Positions 35,401 to 49,700 of a stretch of 64,000 nt of DNA are shown in pieces; within the stretch, counting starts at the first letter, position 1; each line of letters opens with the position of its first letter. The translations under genes were made by a program, and so were the position numbers. The notes under the pieces are model-generated. The model did no database searches. It was not told where the DNA came from and saw only the letters and a program-made list of their open reading frames with translations. The DNA comes from Lantana camara. Lineage: Eukaryota > Streptophyta > Magnoliopsida > Lamiales > Verbenaceae. Where the stretch lies: positions 56,117,001 to 56,181,000 of the forward strand of contig CM074855.1 in the NCBI GenBank assembly GCA_037501455.1, read 5' to 3'.

Positions 35401-35773
35401 GCTGCTGCGCGAGGAAGACGATGAAGGCAGGAGCTGCTGAAATGGCACGCAAAACGAGGAAACCCGAGTATATATCTCGGATTCTCGTACTCAAAAACGA
35501 TCGGAAGAACGGGCTAACGAAGTCAGAATTGAGCAAACTTAGAGTCTACGGACTCGTCTCGATGCCCCGGACGCAAATGAAGGGTCAAAGAAGTCAAAAT
35601 CTCTACCGAACGAGAAGTGACTGAAAAGCCCCTTAAAAGAAGAAAATTACAAAAAGGGCCCTAACTCTAAAAGAGTTCAAAAGTGGGCCACACAACGCAC
35701 CAAACACAAAATTAAATACATAAAAAGGTTAGAAGGTGACGTACCTTATTTATCGAATGAGCGGGGCGTTACA
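32439..35773 (-). repeat. 5' LTR of the full-length element
   Basis: 3335 bp, offset 6572 from the 3' LTR. Private differences compared with both other copies are 33906, 34340 and 35622. It carries the same conserved block (33448-33543), candidate promoter (33703-33778), tetranucleotide runs and GC-rich segment (34522-35312). As the upstream LTR it would have driven transcription leftward. Confidence 0.95.
33448..33543 (-). other. 96-base conserved block, copy in 5' LTR
   Basis: Identical to 26876-26971 and, reverse-complemented, to 7455-7550. In this LTR it would be in the leader of the element RNA. Confidence 0.85.
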
Positions 35774-35778
35774 TCAAA
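35774..35778. repeat. Target site duplication TCAAA, right copy
   Basis: Follows GGGGCGTTACA directly and matches 25862-25866. The satellite resumes with TTTGATCCCAAC, in phase. Confidence 0.95.
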
Positions 35779-37112
35779 TTTGATCCCAACTTAATATTAC
35801 AATGTATTAAATCATAAATCGAATAACGAAGAACGAGAGGGTCATTATTTCTGAATTATCAGTTCGTAAAATTGAAGTACTGAAAACATAAATTGAAGTA
35901 TTGTTGCATTTAACATGGAGTTTGAATATTCGAAAATAAGGTGTTCCGACACAATACGATTATTGGAACCTTAAATTGAGATTCAGTGAAACCTAGGTGT
36001 CTATTCGTAAAGGGCGAAGTTTGATTATCCGATAACAGGGTGTTCATCGGATATTTCGAAACAACGAGTGTCATCGCTTCAAAAGTATTAATTCGTAAAA
36101 TTGGGACATATATATGCATAGTAAGGAGAAATAACTTAAAAACATTTCATAAAGATGAAATCTCTACATATATTGTTAGAAACACTTGTAATTACGAGAA
36201 AGTGATTAAATATTTCGGGAAAACATAAGTTCAAATTTGATCCCAACTTAATATTACAATGTATTAAATCATAAATCGAATAACGAAGAACGAGAGGGTC
36301 ATTATTTATGAATTATCTGTTCGTAAAATTGAAGTACTGAAAACATAAATTGAAGTATTGTTGCATTTAACATGGAGTTTGAATATTCGAAAATAAGGTG
36401 TTCCGACACAATACGATTATTGGAGCCTTAAATTGAGATTCAGTGAAACCTAGGTGTCTATTCGTAAAGGGCAAAGTTTGATTATCCGATAACAGGGTGT
36501 TCATCGGATATTTCGAAACAACGAGTGTCATCGCTTCAAAAGTATTAATTCGTAAAATTGGGACATATATATGCATAGTAAGGAGAAATAACTTAAAAAC
36601 ATTTCATAAAGATGAAATCTCTACATATAATGTTAGAAACACTTGTAATTACGAGAAAATGATTAAATATTTCGGTAAAACATAAGTTCAAATTTGATCC
36701 CAACTTAATATTACAATGTATTAAATCATAAATCGAATAACGAAGAACGAGAGGGTCATTATTTCTGAATTATCAGTTCGTAAAATTGAAGTACTGAAAA
36801 CATAAATTGAAGTATTGTTGCATTTAACATGGAGTTTGAATATTCGAAAATAAGGTGTTCCGACACAATAAGATTATTGGAGCCTTAAATTGAGATTCAG
36901 TGAAACCTAGGTGTCTATTCGTAAAGGGCGAAGTTTGATTATCCGATAACAGGGTGTTCATCGGATATTTCGAAACAACGAGTGTCATCGCTTCAAAAGT
37001 ATTAATTCGTAAAATTGGGACATATATATGCATAGTAAGGAGAAATAACTTAAAAACATTTTATAAAGATGAAATCTCTACATATATTGTTAGAAACACT
37101 TGTAATTACGAG
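35774..37112 (+). repeat. Duplicated satellite flank right of the full-length element
   Basis: Matches 50082-51420 at a constant offset of 14308. Private shared markers are GGAACCTTAAATTG near 35967, ATTATCTGTTCG near 36313, TACATATAATGTTAG near 36623 and ACACAATAAGATTATT near 36862. One visible difference is CGGTAAAAC against CGGCAAAAC. After this point the copy at 50082 skips one monomer. Confidence 0.85.
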
Positions 37113-38679
37113 AAAGTGATTAAATATTTTGGGAAAACATAAGTTCAAATTTGATCCCAACTTAATATTACAATGTACTAAATCATAAGTCGAATAATGA
37201 AGAACGAGAGGGTCATTATTTCTGAAGTATCAGTTCGTAAAATTGATGTACTGAAAACAGAAATTGAAGTATTGTTGCATTTAACATAGAGTTTGAATAT
37301 TCGAAAATAAGGTGTTCCAACACAATACGATTATTGGAGCCTTAAATTGACATTCAGTGAAACCTAGGTGTCTATCCGTAAAGGGCGAAGTATGATTATC
37401 CGATAACAAGGTTTTCATCGGATATTTCGAAACGACGAGTGTCATCGCTTCAAAAGTATTAATTCGTTAAATTGGGATATGTATATGCATAATAAGGAGA
37501 AATAACTTAAAAACATTTCATAAAGATGAAATCTCTACATATATTGTTAGAAACAATTGTAATTACGAGAAAGTGATTATATATTTAGGGAAAACACAAG
37601 TTCAAATTTGATCCCAACTTAATATTACAATGTATTAAATCATAAATCGAATAACGAAGAACGAGACCGTCATTATTTATGAAGTACCAGTTCTTAAAAT
37701 TGAAGTACTGAAAACAAAAATTGAAGTATTGTTGCATTTAACATAGAGTATGAATATTCGAAAATAAGGTGTTCCAACACAATACGATTATTGGAGCCTT
37801 AAATTGAGATTCAGTGAAACCTAGGTGTCTATTCGTAAAGGGCGAAGTATGATTATCCAAGAACAAGGTTTTCATCGGATATTTCGAAACGACGAGTGTC
37901 ATCGCTTCAAAAGTATTAATTCGTAAAATTGGGACATATATATGCATAGTAAGGAGAAATAACTTAAAAACATTTCATAAAGATGAAATCTCTACATATA
38001 TTGTTAGAAACACTTGTAATTACGAGAAAGTGATTAAATATTTCGGGAAAACATAAGTTCAAATTTGATCCCAACTTAATATTACAATGTATTAAATCAT
38101 AACTCGAACAACGAAGAACGAGAGGTTCATTATTTCTGAATTATCAGTTCGTAAAATTGAAGTACTGAAAACATAAATTGAAGTATTGTTGCATTTAACA
38201 TGGAGTTTGAATATTCGAAAATAAGGTGTTCCGACACAATACGATTATTGGAGCCTTAAATTGAGATTCAGTGAAACCTAGGTGTCTATTCGTAAAGGGC
38301 GAAGTTTGATTATCCCATAACAGGGTGTTCATCGGATATTTCGAAACAACGAGTGTCATCGCTTCAAACGTATTAATTCGTAAAATTGGGACATATATAT
38401 GCATAGTAAGGAGAAATAACTTAAAAACATTTCATAAAGATGAAATCTCTACATATATTGTTAGAAACACTTGTAATTACGAGAAAGTGATTAAATATTT
38501 CGGGAAAACATAAGTTCAAAATTGATCCCAACTTAATATTACAATGTATTAAATCATAAATCGAATAACGAAGAACGAGAGGGTCATTATTTCTGAATTA
38601 TCAGTTCGTAAAATTGATGTACTGAAAACATAAATTAAAGTATTGTTGCATTTAACATGGAGTTTGATTATTCGAAAAT

Positions 38680-41600
38680 AAGGTGTTCCAACACAATACG
38701 ATTATTGGAGCCTTAAATTGAGATTCAGTAAAACCTAGGTGCCTATTCGTAAAGGGCGAAGTATGATTATCCGATAACAAGGTTTTCATCGGATATTTCG
38801 AAACGACGAGTGTCATTGCTTCGAAAGTATTAATTGGTTAAATTGGGATATGTATATGCATAATAAGGAGAAATAACTTAAAAACATTTCATAAAGATGA
38901 AATCTCTACATATATTGTTAGAAACACTTGTAATTACGAGAAAGTGATTAAATATTTAGGGAAAACACAAGTTCAAATTTGATCCCAACTTAATATTACA
39001 ATGTATTAAATCATAAATCGAATAACGAAGAACGAGAGCGTCATTATTTATGAAGTACCAGTTCGTAAAATTGAAGTACCGAAAACAAAAATTGAAGTAT
39101 TGTTGCATTTAACATGGAGTTTGAATATTCGAAAATAAGGTGTTCCGACACAATACGATTATTGGAGCCTTAAATTGAGATTCAGTGAAACCTAGGTGTC
39201 TATTCGTAAAGGGCGAAGTTTGATTATCCGATAACAGGGTGTTCATCGGATATTTCGAAACAACGAGTGTTATCGCTTCAAAAGTATTAATTCGTAAAAT
39301 TGGGACATATATATGCATAGTAAGGAGAAATAACTTAAAAACATTTCATAAAGATGAAATCTCTACATATATTGTTAGAAACACTTGTAATTACGAGAAA
39401 GTGATTAAATATTTAGGGAAAACACAAGTTCAAATTTGATCCCAACATAATATTTCAATGTATTAAATCATAAATCGAATAACGAAGAACGAGAGCGTCA
39501 TGATTTATGAAGTACCAGTTCGTAAAATTGAAGTACTGAAAACAGAAATTGAAGTATTGTTGCATTTAACATAGAGTATGAATATTCGAAAATAAGGTGT
39601 TCCAACACAATACGATTATTGGAGCCTTAAATTGAGATTCAGTGAAACCTAGGTGTCTATTCGTAAAGGGCGAAGTATGATTATCCGATTACAAGGTGTT
39701 CATCGGATATTTCGAAATAACGAGTGTCATTGCTACAAAAGTATTAATTTGTAAAATTGGGATATGTATATGCATAATAAGGAGAAATAACTTAAAAACA
39801 ATTCATAAAGATGAAATCTCTACATATATTGTTAGAAACACTTGTAATTACGAGAAAGTGATTAAATATTTAGGGAAAACACAAGTTCAAATTTGATCGC
39901 AACATAATATTTCAATGTATTAAATCATAAATCGAATAACGAAGAACGAGAGCGTCATTATTTATGAAGTACCAGTTCGTAAAATTGAAGTACTGAAAAC
40001 AGAAATTGAAGTATTGTTGCATTTAACATAGAGTTTGAATATTCGAAAATAACGTGTTCCAACACAATACGATTATTGGAGCATTAAATTGAGATTCAGT
40101 AAAACCTAGGTGTCTATTCGTAAAGGGCGAAGTATGATTATCCGATTACAAGGTGTTCATCGGATATTTCGAAACAACGAGTGTCATCGCTTCAAAAGTA
40201 TTAATTCGTAAAATTGGAATATATAAATGCATAGGAAGGAGAAATAACTTAAAAACATTTCATAAAGATGAAATCTCTACATATATTGTTAGAAACACTT
40301 GTAATTACGAGAAAGTGATTAAATATTTAGGGAAAACACAAGTTCAAATTTGATCCCAACATAATATTTCAATGTATTAAATCATAAATCGAATAACGAA
40401 GAACGAGAGCGTCATTATTTATGAAGTACCAGTTCGTAAAATTGAAGTACTGAAAACAGAAATTGAAGTATTGTTGCATTTAACATAGAGTTTGAATATT
40501 CGAAAATAAGGTGTTCCAACACAATACGATTATTGGAGCATTAAATTGAGATTCAGTAAAACCTAGGTGTCTATTCGTAAAGGGCGAAGTATGATTATCC
40601 GATTACAAGGTGTTCATCGGATATTTCGAAATAACGAGTGTCATTACTACAAAAGTATTAATTCGTAAAATTGGGATATGTATATACATAATAAGGAGAA
40701 ATAACTTAAAAACATTTCATAAAGATGAAATCTCTACATATATTGTTAGAAACACTTGTAATTACGAGAAAGTGATTAAATATTTAGGGAAAACACAAGT
40801 TCAAATTTGATCCCAACTTAATATTACAATGTATTAAATCATAAAACGAATAACGAAGAAGGAGAGCGTCATTATTTATGAAGTACCAGTTCGTAAAATT
40901 GAAGTACTGAAAACAAAAATTGAAGTATTGTTGCATTTAACATAGAGTATGAATATTTGAAAATAAGGTGTTCCAACACAATACGATTATTGGAGCCTTA
41001 AATTGAGATTCAGAGAAACCTAGGTGTCTATTCGTAAAGGGCGAAGTATGATTATCCGATAACAAGGTGTTCATCGGATATTTCGAAACAACGAGTGTCA
41101 TCGCTTCAAAAGTATTAATTCGTAAAATTGGGATATATAAATGCATAGGAAGGAGAAATAACTTAAAAACATTTCATAAAGATGAAATCCCTACATATAT
41201 TGTTTGAAACACTTGTAAATACGAGAAAGTGATTAAATATTTCGGGAAAACATAAGTTCAAATTTGATCCCAACTTAATATTACAATGTATTAAATCACA
41301 AGTCGAATAATTGAGAACGAGAGGGTCATTATTTCTCAAGTATCAGTTCGTAAAATTGATGTACTGAAAACAGAAATTGAAGTATTGTTGCATTTAACAT
41401 AGAGTTTGAATATTCGAAAATAAGGTGTTCCAACACAATACGATTATTGGAGCCTTAAATTGAGATTCAGTAAAACCTAGGTGCCTATTCGTAAAGGGCG
41501 AAGTATGATTATCCGATAACAAGGTTTTCATCGGATATTTCGAAACGACGAGTGTCATTGCTTCGAAAGTATTAATTGGTTAAATTGGGATATGTATATG

Positions 41601-43720
41601 CATAATAAGGAGAAATAACTTAAAAACATTTCATAAAGATGAAATCTCTACATATATTGTTAGAAACACTTGTAATTACGAGAAAGTGATTAAATATTTA
41701 GGGAAAACACAAGTTCAAATTTGATCCCAACTTAATATTACAATGTATTAAATCATAAATCGAATAACGAAGAACGAGAGCGTCATTATTTATGAAGTAC
41801 CAGTTCGTAAAATTGAAGTACCGAAAACAAAAATTGAAGTATTGTTGCATTTAACATGGAGTTTGAATATTCGAAAATAAGGTGTTCCGACACAATACGA
41901 TTATTGGAGCCTTAAATTGAGATTCAGTGAAACCTAGGTGTCTATTCGTAAAGGGCGAAGTTTGATTATCCGATAACAGGGTGTTCATCGGATATTTCGA
42001 AACAACGAGTGTTATCGCTTCAAAAGTATTAATTCGTAAAATTGGGACATATATATGCATAGTAAGGAGAAATAACTTAAAAACATTTCATAAAGATGAA
42101 ATCTCTACATATATTGTTAGAAACACTTGTAATTACGAGAAAGTGATTAAATATTTAGGGAAAACACAAGTTCAAATTTGATCCCAACATAATATTTCAA
42201 TGTATTAAATCATAAATCGAATAACGAAGAACGAGAGCGTCATGATTTATGAAGTACCAGTTCGTAAAATTGAAGTACTGAAAACAGAAATTGAAGTATT
42301 GTTGCATTTAACATAGAGTATGAATATTCGAAAATAAGGTGTTCCAACACAATACGATTATTGGAGCCTTAAATTGAGATTCAGTGAAACCTAGGTGTCT
42401 ATTCGTAAAGGGCGAAGTATGATTATCCGATTACAAGGTGTTCATCGGATATTTCGAAATAACGAGTGTCATTGCTACAAAAGTATTAATTTGTAAAATT
42501 GGGATATGTATATGCATAATAAGGAGAAATAACTTAAAAACAATTCATAAAGATGAAATCTCTACATATATTGTTAGAAACACTTGTAATTACGAGAAAG
42601 TGATTAAATATTTAGGGAAAACACAAGTTCAAATTTGATCGCAACATAATATTTCAATGTATTAAATCATAAATCGAATAACGAAGAACGAGAGCGTCAT
42701 TATTTATGAAGTACCAGTTCGTAAAATTGAAGTACTGAAAACAGAAATTGAAGTATTGTTGCATTTAACATAGAGTATGAATATTCGAAAATAAGGTGTT
42801 CCAACACAATACGATTATTGGAGCCTTAAATTGAGATTCAGTGAAACCTAGGTGTCTATTCGTAAAGGGCGAAGTATGATTATCCGATTACAAGGTGTTC
42901 ATCGGATATTTCGAAATAACGAGTGTCATTACTACAAAAGTATTAATTCGTAAAATTGGGATATGTATATACATAATAAGGAGAAATAACTTAAAAACAT
43001 TTCATAAAGATGAAATCTCTACATATATTATTAGAAACACTTGTAATTACGAGAAAGTGATTAAATATTTAGGGAAAACACAAGTTCAAATTTGATCCCA
43101 ACTTAATATTACAATGTATTAAATCATAAAACGAATAACGAAGAAGGAGAGCGTCATTATTTATGAAGTACCAGTTCGTAAAATTGAAGTACTGAAAACA
43201 AAAATTGAAGTATTGTTGCATTTAACATAGAGTATGAATATTTGAAAATAAGGTGTTCCAACACAATACGATTATTGGAGCCTTAAATTGAGATTCAGTG
43301 AAACCTAGGTGTCTATTCGTAAAGGGCGAAGTATGATTATCCGATAACAAGGTGTTCATCGGATATTTCGAAACAACGAGTGTCATCGCTTCAAAAGTAT
43401 TAATTCGTAAAATTGGGATATATAAATGCATAGGAAGGAGAAATAACTTAAAAACATTTCATAAAGATGAAATCCCTACATATATTGTTTGAAACACTTG
43501 TAAATACGAGAAAGTGATTAAATATTTCGGGAAAACATAAGTTCAAATTTGATCCCAACTTAATATTACAATGTATTAAATCACAAGTCGAATAATTGAG
43601 AACGAGAGGGTCATTATTTCTCAAGTATCAGTTCGTAAAATTGATGTACTGAAAACAGAAATTGAAGTATTGTTGCATTTAACATAGAGTTTGAATATTC
43701 GAAAATAAGGTGTTCCAACA
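38680..43720 (+). repeat. Tandem duplication of about six satellite monomers
   Basis: 38680-40025 repeats at 41422-42767 (offset 2742, six monomers). 40500-41440 repeats at 42785-43725 (offset 2285, five monomers). The second copy therefore lacks one monomer, the mosaic one at about 40025-40482. Private shared markers are GGTGCCTATTCG, TTCGAAAGTATTAATTGG, GAGTGTTATCGC, ATTTGTAAAATTGG, GTCATTACTACAAAAG and CAAGTCGAATAATTGAG. Confidence 0.75.
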
Positions 43721-46700
43721 CAATACGATTATTGGAGCCTTAGATTGAGATTCAGTGAAACCTAGGTGTCTATTCGTAAAGGGCGAAGTTTGATTATCCG
43801 ATAACAGGGTGTTCATCGGATATTTCGAAACAACGAGTGTCATTGCTTCAAAAGTATTAATTCGTAAAATTGGGACATATATATGCACAGTAAGGAGAAA
43901 TAACTTAAAAACATTTCATAAAGATGAAATCTCTACATATATTGTTAGAAACACTTGTAATTACGAGAAAGTGATTAAATATTTCGGGAAAACATAAGTT
44001 CAAATTTGATCCCAACTTAATATTACAATGTATTAAATCATAAATCGAATAACGAAGAACGAGAGGGTCATTATTTCTGAATTATCAGTTCGTAAAATTG
44101 ATGTACTGAAAACATAAATTGAAGTATTGTTGCATTTAACATGGAGTTTGAATATTCGAAAATAAGGTGTTCCAACACAATACGATTATTGGAGCCTTAA
44201 ATTGAGATTCAGTGAAACCTAGGTGTCTATTCGTAAAGGGCGAAGTATGATTATCCGATAACAAGGTTTTCATCGGATATTTCGAAACGACGAGTGTTAT
44301 TGCTTCAAAAGTTTTAATTCGTTAAATTGGGATATGTATATGCATAGTAAGGAGAAATAACTTAAAAACAATTCATAAAGATGAAATCTCTACATATATT
44401 GTTAGAAACACTTGTAATTACGAGAAAGTAATTAAATATTTAGGGAAAACACAAGTTCAAATTTGATCCCAACATAATATTACAATGTATTAAATCATAA
44501 ATCGAATAACGAAGAACGAAAGCGTCATTATTTATGAAGTACCAGTTCGTAAAATTGAAGTACTGAAAACAAAAATTGAAGTATTGTTGCATTTAACATA
44601 GAGTATGAATATTCGAAAATAAGGTGTTCCAACACAATACGATTATTGGAGCCTTAAATTGAGATTCAGTGAAACCTAGGTGTCTATTCGTAAAGGGCGA
44701 AGTATGATTATCCGATAACAAGGTTTTCATCGGATATTTCGAAACGACGAGTGTCATTGCTTCAAAAGTATTAATTCGTTAAATTGGGATATGTATATGC
44801 ATAGTAAGGAGAAATAACTTAAAAACATTTCATAAAGATGAAATCTCTACATATATTGCTAGAAACACTTGTAATTACGAGAAAGTGATTAAATATTTCG
44901 GGAAAACACAAGTTCAAATTTGATCCCAACTTAATATTACTATGTATTAAATCATAAATCGAATAATGAAGAACGAGAGGGTCATTATTTCTGAAGTATC
45001 AGTTCGTAAAATTGAAGTACTGAAAACAGAAATTGAAGTATTATTGCATTTAACATAGAGTTTGAATATTCGAAAATAAGGTGTTCCAACACAATACGAT
45101 TATTGGAGCATTAAATTGAGATTCAGTAAAACCTAGGTGTCTATTCGTAAAGGGCGAAGTATGATTATCCGATTACAAGGTGTTCATCGGATATTTCGAA
45201 ATAACGAGTGTCATTGCTACAAAAGTATTAATTCGTAAAATTGGGATATGTATATGCATAATAAGGAGAAATAACTTAAAAACAATTCATAAAGATGAAA
45301 TCTCTACATATATTGTTAGAAACATTTGTAATTACGAGAAAGTGATTAAATATTTAGGGAAAACACAAGTTCAAATTTGATCCCAACATAATATTACAAT
45401 GTATTAAATCATAAATCGAATAACGAAGAACGAGAGCGTCATTATTTATGAAGTACCAGTTCGTAAAATTGAAGTACTGAAAACAAAAATTGAAGTATTG
45501 TTGCATTTAACATAGAGTATGAATATTCAAAAATAAGGTGTTCCAACACAATACGATTATTGGAGCCTTAAATTGAGATTCAGTGAAACCTAGGTGTCTA
45601 TTCGTAAAGGGCGAAGTATGATTATCCGATAACAAGGTTTTCATCGGATATTTCGAAACGACGAGTGTCATTGCTTCAAAAGTATTAATTCGTTAAATTG
45701 GGATATGTATATGCATAATAAGGAGAAATAACTTAAAAACATTTCATAAAGATGAAATCTCTACATATATTGTTAGAAACACTTGTAATTACGAGAAAGT
45801 CATTAAATATTTCGGGAAAACACAAGTTCAAATTTGATCCCAACTTAATATTACAATGTATTAAATCATAAATCGAATAATGAAGAACGAGAGCGTCATT
45901 ATTTATGAAGTACCAGTTCGTAAAATTGAAGTACTGAAAACAAAAATTGAAGTATTGTTGCATTTAACCTAGATTATGAATATTCGAAAATAAGGTGTTC
46001 CAACACAATACGATTATTGGAGCCATAAATTGAGATTCAGTGAAACCTAGGTGTCTATTCGTAAAGGGCGAAGTATGATTATCCGATAACAAGGTGTTCA
46101 TCGGATATTTCGAAACAACGAGTGTCATCGCTTCAAAAGTATTAATTCGTAAAATTGGGATATATAAATGCATAGGAAGGAGAAATAACTTAAAAACATT
46201 TCATAAAGATGAAATCCCTACATATATTTTTAGAAACACTTGTAAATACGAGAAACTGATTAAATATTTCGGGAAAATATAAGTTCAAATTTGATCCCAA
46301 CTTAATATTACAATGTATTAAATCATAAGTCGAATAATGAAGAACGAGAGGGTCATTATTTCTGAAGTATCAGTTCGTAAAATTGATGTACTGAAAACAG
46401 AAATTGAAGTATTGTTGCATTTAACATAGAGTTTGAATATTCGAAAATAAGGTGTTCCAACACAATACGATTATTGGAGCCTTAAATTGAGATTCAGTGA
46501 AACCTAGGTGTCTATTCGTAAAGGGCGAAGTTTGATTATCCGATAACAGGGTGTTCATCGGATATTTCGAAACAACGAGTGTCATCGCTTCAAAAGTATT
46601 AATTCGTAAAATTGGGACATATATATGCATAGTAAGGAGAAATAACTTAAAAACATTTCATAAAGATGAAATCTCTACATATATTGTTAGAAACACTTGT

Positions 46701-46741
46701 AATTGCGAGAAAGTGATTAAATATTTCGGGAAAACATAAGT

Positions 46742-46746
46742 TCAAA
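46742..46746. repeat. Target site duplication TCAAA, left copy (solo LTR)
   Basis: Same five bases and same monomer position as at 25862-25866. Repeated at 50082-50086. Confidence 0.95.
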
Positions 46747-49700
46747 TGTAGCACCCGGGACGATAGGCACCACATCCCCCGCACTATGAGTCTAATCCAC
46801 ATATGAAATAGGCAGTCCACACATGAATCGGACTCACAGCGAACGGGTGACAATCAAAAGTACAGTCCTGACTAGGCGGTAGCTAACCCTGGAACCATCA
46901 ACCAAAAACCAAAAATGCGGAAGCAAGGAAATCATTCATGAAATAATGGAAATCCAATACGAATATAATTACGGGTTCCACTAATCAGTACACCTGTCCT
47001 AACCTGTCCCGAATCAATACAAGGAAATAATCATAACAACGGGTTCAACTGGCTCCAGAATCTGTCCTAACCTGTCCCGAATCAATATCAATTCAATAAG
47101 GGCACACCGGCCCACAATAATAAATCAATAATTAATCAATACAGTATTTAAAGACAATGTAATATGCAGTGAGTGTAAATGAGTGAGACTAGAACAAAGA
47201 CTCGACACTCTAACTCCGCCTAGTAACCAACACCTGCAAAAGAAACTGGAAAAAGGGGAAAGAGGGGTCAGTCTCTAGAAGACTGAGTGAGCAGGAGCGG
47301 TACATATAATATAGAAACATGCACATGCAAGTCATAAATCCCGAGCAAGGTTTTATTTAAAGTTAGTTCCCTCGAAGGGCTAGAAATTAAGTAAGCAATG
47401 CTCAGACTTTACGACTATTCATATTAAATTCATTAAGTTCGTAAATCATATTCAATCAATAAGGCTCGGCGAGTGAGCGTGCACAATCTCCAACCAAACG
47501 CCGACCGTGTACGACAAATATCATTAATACATTAAATAGGTGATCATGCAATATATCATAATACATTCAGATCACATGCCATGTCCTAAATATATTGTTT
47601 GGGCAATCCGATGCCCGGCCTTCCCGCACAGTGCCTATCAATCAATAATCAATCAATCAATCAATCAATCAGTCAATCATTTTCAATTATAAATAAGTTC
47701 AAACCTTCTTCCTCCGGGTTGGTGGTGGGTTTGCAAGGCCCGACCACCCAGTCACTGGCCAAAAGGGGTTACATGACTCCCCAGATGGCACTCAGCTCCC
47801 TTTCCCCGCCAATCTCCTGACGAGGTCCGGTACCGCTGTTCAATAGTGGGACTAGTGTGAGGGTTTACCGTCAGCCCTTGCCTCCTCGGGTCCCCACTCA
47901 CACCAAGCCCCTGGGCCCCAATCAGTGCAATCAATCAATCAATCTTTTCTCGCCAAAACATTTGATTCATAAGAATCATACCATATCCATCATTATCCAT
48001 TTGAAAAGGGTTTACTCGATCAATCAATATTTACTCGATCAATATTTACTCGATAACTCTCCTTTTAAAAGTAACGTATATAATCCTAAGGTTTTGGCCA
48101 AAGCTTTTCACATAAGGGTTGTAGGGTTGATATGTAACTAGAACGAAAACACCCTTACCTGGAATTCCACGAGACAAGAAACAAGAGCAATACGGGTGCC
48201 TATTCAATTTGGAAGTCTCCGCCCTGGAAACAAACTGTACAAAAGAAGGAACAATGTGTACTGGTGAGAATTGACTCAATATGAAACCACATAGACGCAC
48301 GGCAATGCTAAACACATGATATGAGATGTATAAGAAGAAGAATGATGTTATGGAGTTACATAATCAAGTAATTCGTTCAAGTACATTCCATACATGAGGG
48401 TTTCAAGCCCAATCATTTCATATCTTTCATAGCAAATCAAGTCATGAGCTTCATATAACATTTATAATTCAAGTATATCACATTTCATACAAATTCACAA
48501 TATACATGGCCAATTAATTCATATAACATGAATTCATACATTCATAATATATTACATGTTTTCAAATGTCATACACTGCATATTCATTAATTATCAAGCA
48601 AGCAAGAACAAATTACATTTTGAAACAATTAACAATTAATACAATTTCGGCATAACGGGATTCAAATTGCAATCAAAGCATCAACATATATCATAGTTCA
48701 TTTAATTCATGCTTTCGTACACATTGGGATTCATATTGATCGACAAATCAAGCAATTGACAATTTATTGCAATTAAAACAATTAATTCAATTAAATAGAA
48801 ATACACAAAATAAATCACAACAAATCAACCGGGCATCCGATTGACGAACGGAAAGTGGCGTTGGACTCACCACAACGAAAGGGACCTTATGTCCGAAAGT
48901 CACCGAAATGCCGCTACCGTAGCCGGTCGAACAGCCACCGGCCGCCACCGGAACACCGCCTCCGGTGGTCGGAAAAATCCCCGGAAGGACAGGAACGTGC
49001 GTCTCGGCCTGCTCAACAAAAGCCCTCAATCAATTTCAGAAAATGCCAAACACGCAGGACTTCGTTGACGAAAAACCGAATCAAATCCCAATGACGAAAA
49101 CTGAAATTAAACGTAAACCGTAAAACCAAAATGAAATCCGGGCATACCGTTGGAAAGCTTGTAACGAGCCCTACAAAAGCCCCAAGTCAAACCGCCGGAA
49201 AAACCGCCGGAAAATCGGACCGCCGGTCCAGGCCCGGTCCGCCGCCGGTCCACCGCCGCCGGCCGGTTCTCTGACCGCCACCACCACGAATAGATCGGAC
49301 TCGACCTCAGGAACAACTTTCGTGAAGGGAGCCCCACCGAAATCGGCCGGAAAATGGCCAAACCGTCGCCTCCAAGCTGCGCCGCTGGGTCACCGCCGGA
49401 ACCACCACCTACGCCGCGATTCGCTCGAAAAGGAGGCCGGAAATGGAACGGGAAGGGTCGAAAACATAGGATAGGTTGGTTGTTGGCCGGCGAGGGTCGC
49501 CGGAACGCCGCCGGCGTGGAGGTGGCGCAACCCGCCACCGTCGGACCACCGCTGCTCCGCCGCTGGTCACTTTCAGGCCACGAAACTGGTACGGTTGTGA
49601 CGGGCTCGTCGAGCTGATAAATTTGCACTATTGATTCTTCGAATTCCGTCGAGAAACGAGGGAGAACGGCAAGTGTGTGTTTTCACACCTTGAGTGCGTG

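Larger units (their letters stand above)
25867..35773 (-). mobile_element. Full-length non-autonomous LTR retrotransposon (type 2, LARD-like)
   Basis: A 9907-bp element on the minus strand: 5' LTR 32439-35773, primer-binding site 32419-32430, internal domain 29202-32438, polypurine tract 29202-29215, 3' LTR 25867-29201. It has TCAAA target duplications and TG...CA ends. Both LTRs are 3335 bp, and I found about nine differences between them (0.3%), so the insertion is young. The internal domain lacks any recognisable gag, protease, reverse transcriptase, RNase H or integrase, so the element would have needed proteins from a relative. Long LTRs with a noncoding internal domain of similar length match the class called large retrotransposon derivatives. 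The iMet primer and long LTRs suggest a Ty3/gypsy chromovirus parent (Tekay/Del-like); this is inference. Confidence 0.9.
35774..46746 (+). repeat. 457-bp satellite array, block 3
   Basis: Exactly 24 monomers (24 x 457 = 10968) separate the TCAAA at 35774 from the TCAAA at 46742, so both insertions hit the same base of the monomer. The block starts with C-type monomers carrying GTGTTCCGACAC, passes through mixed and mosaic monomers (for example 40153) and ends with the copy of the 24300-25866 flank. No gene was found. Confidence 0.97.
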
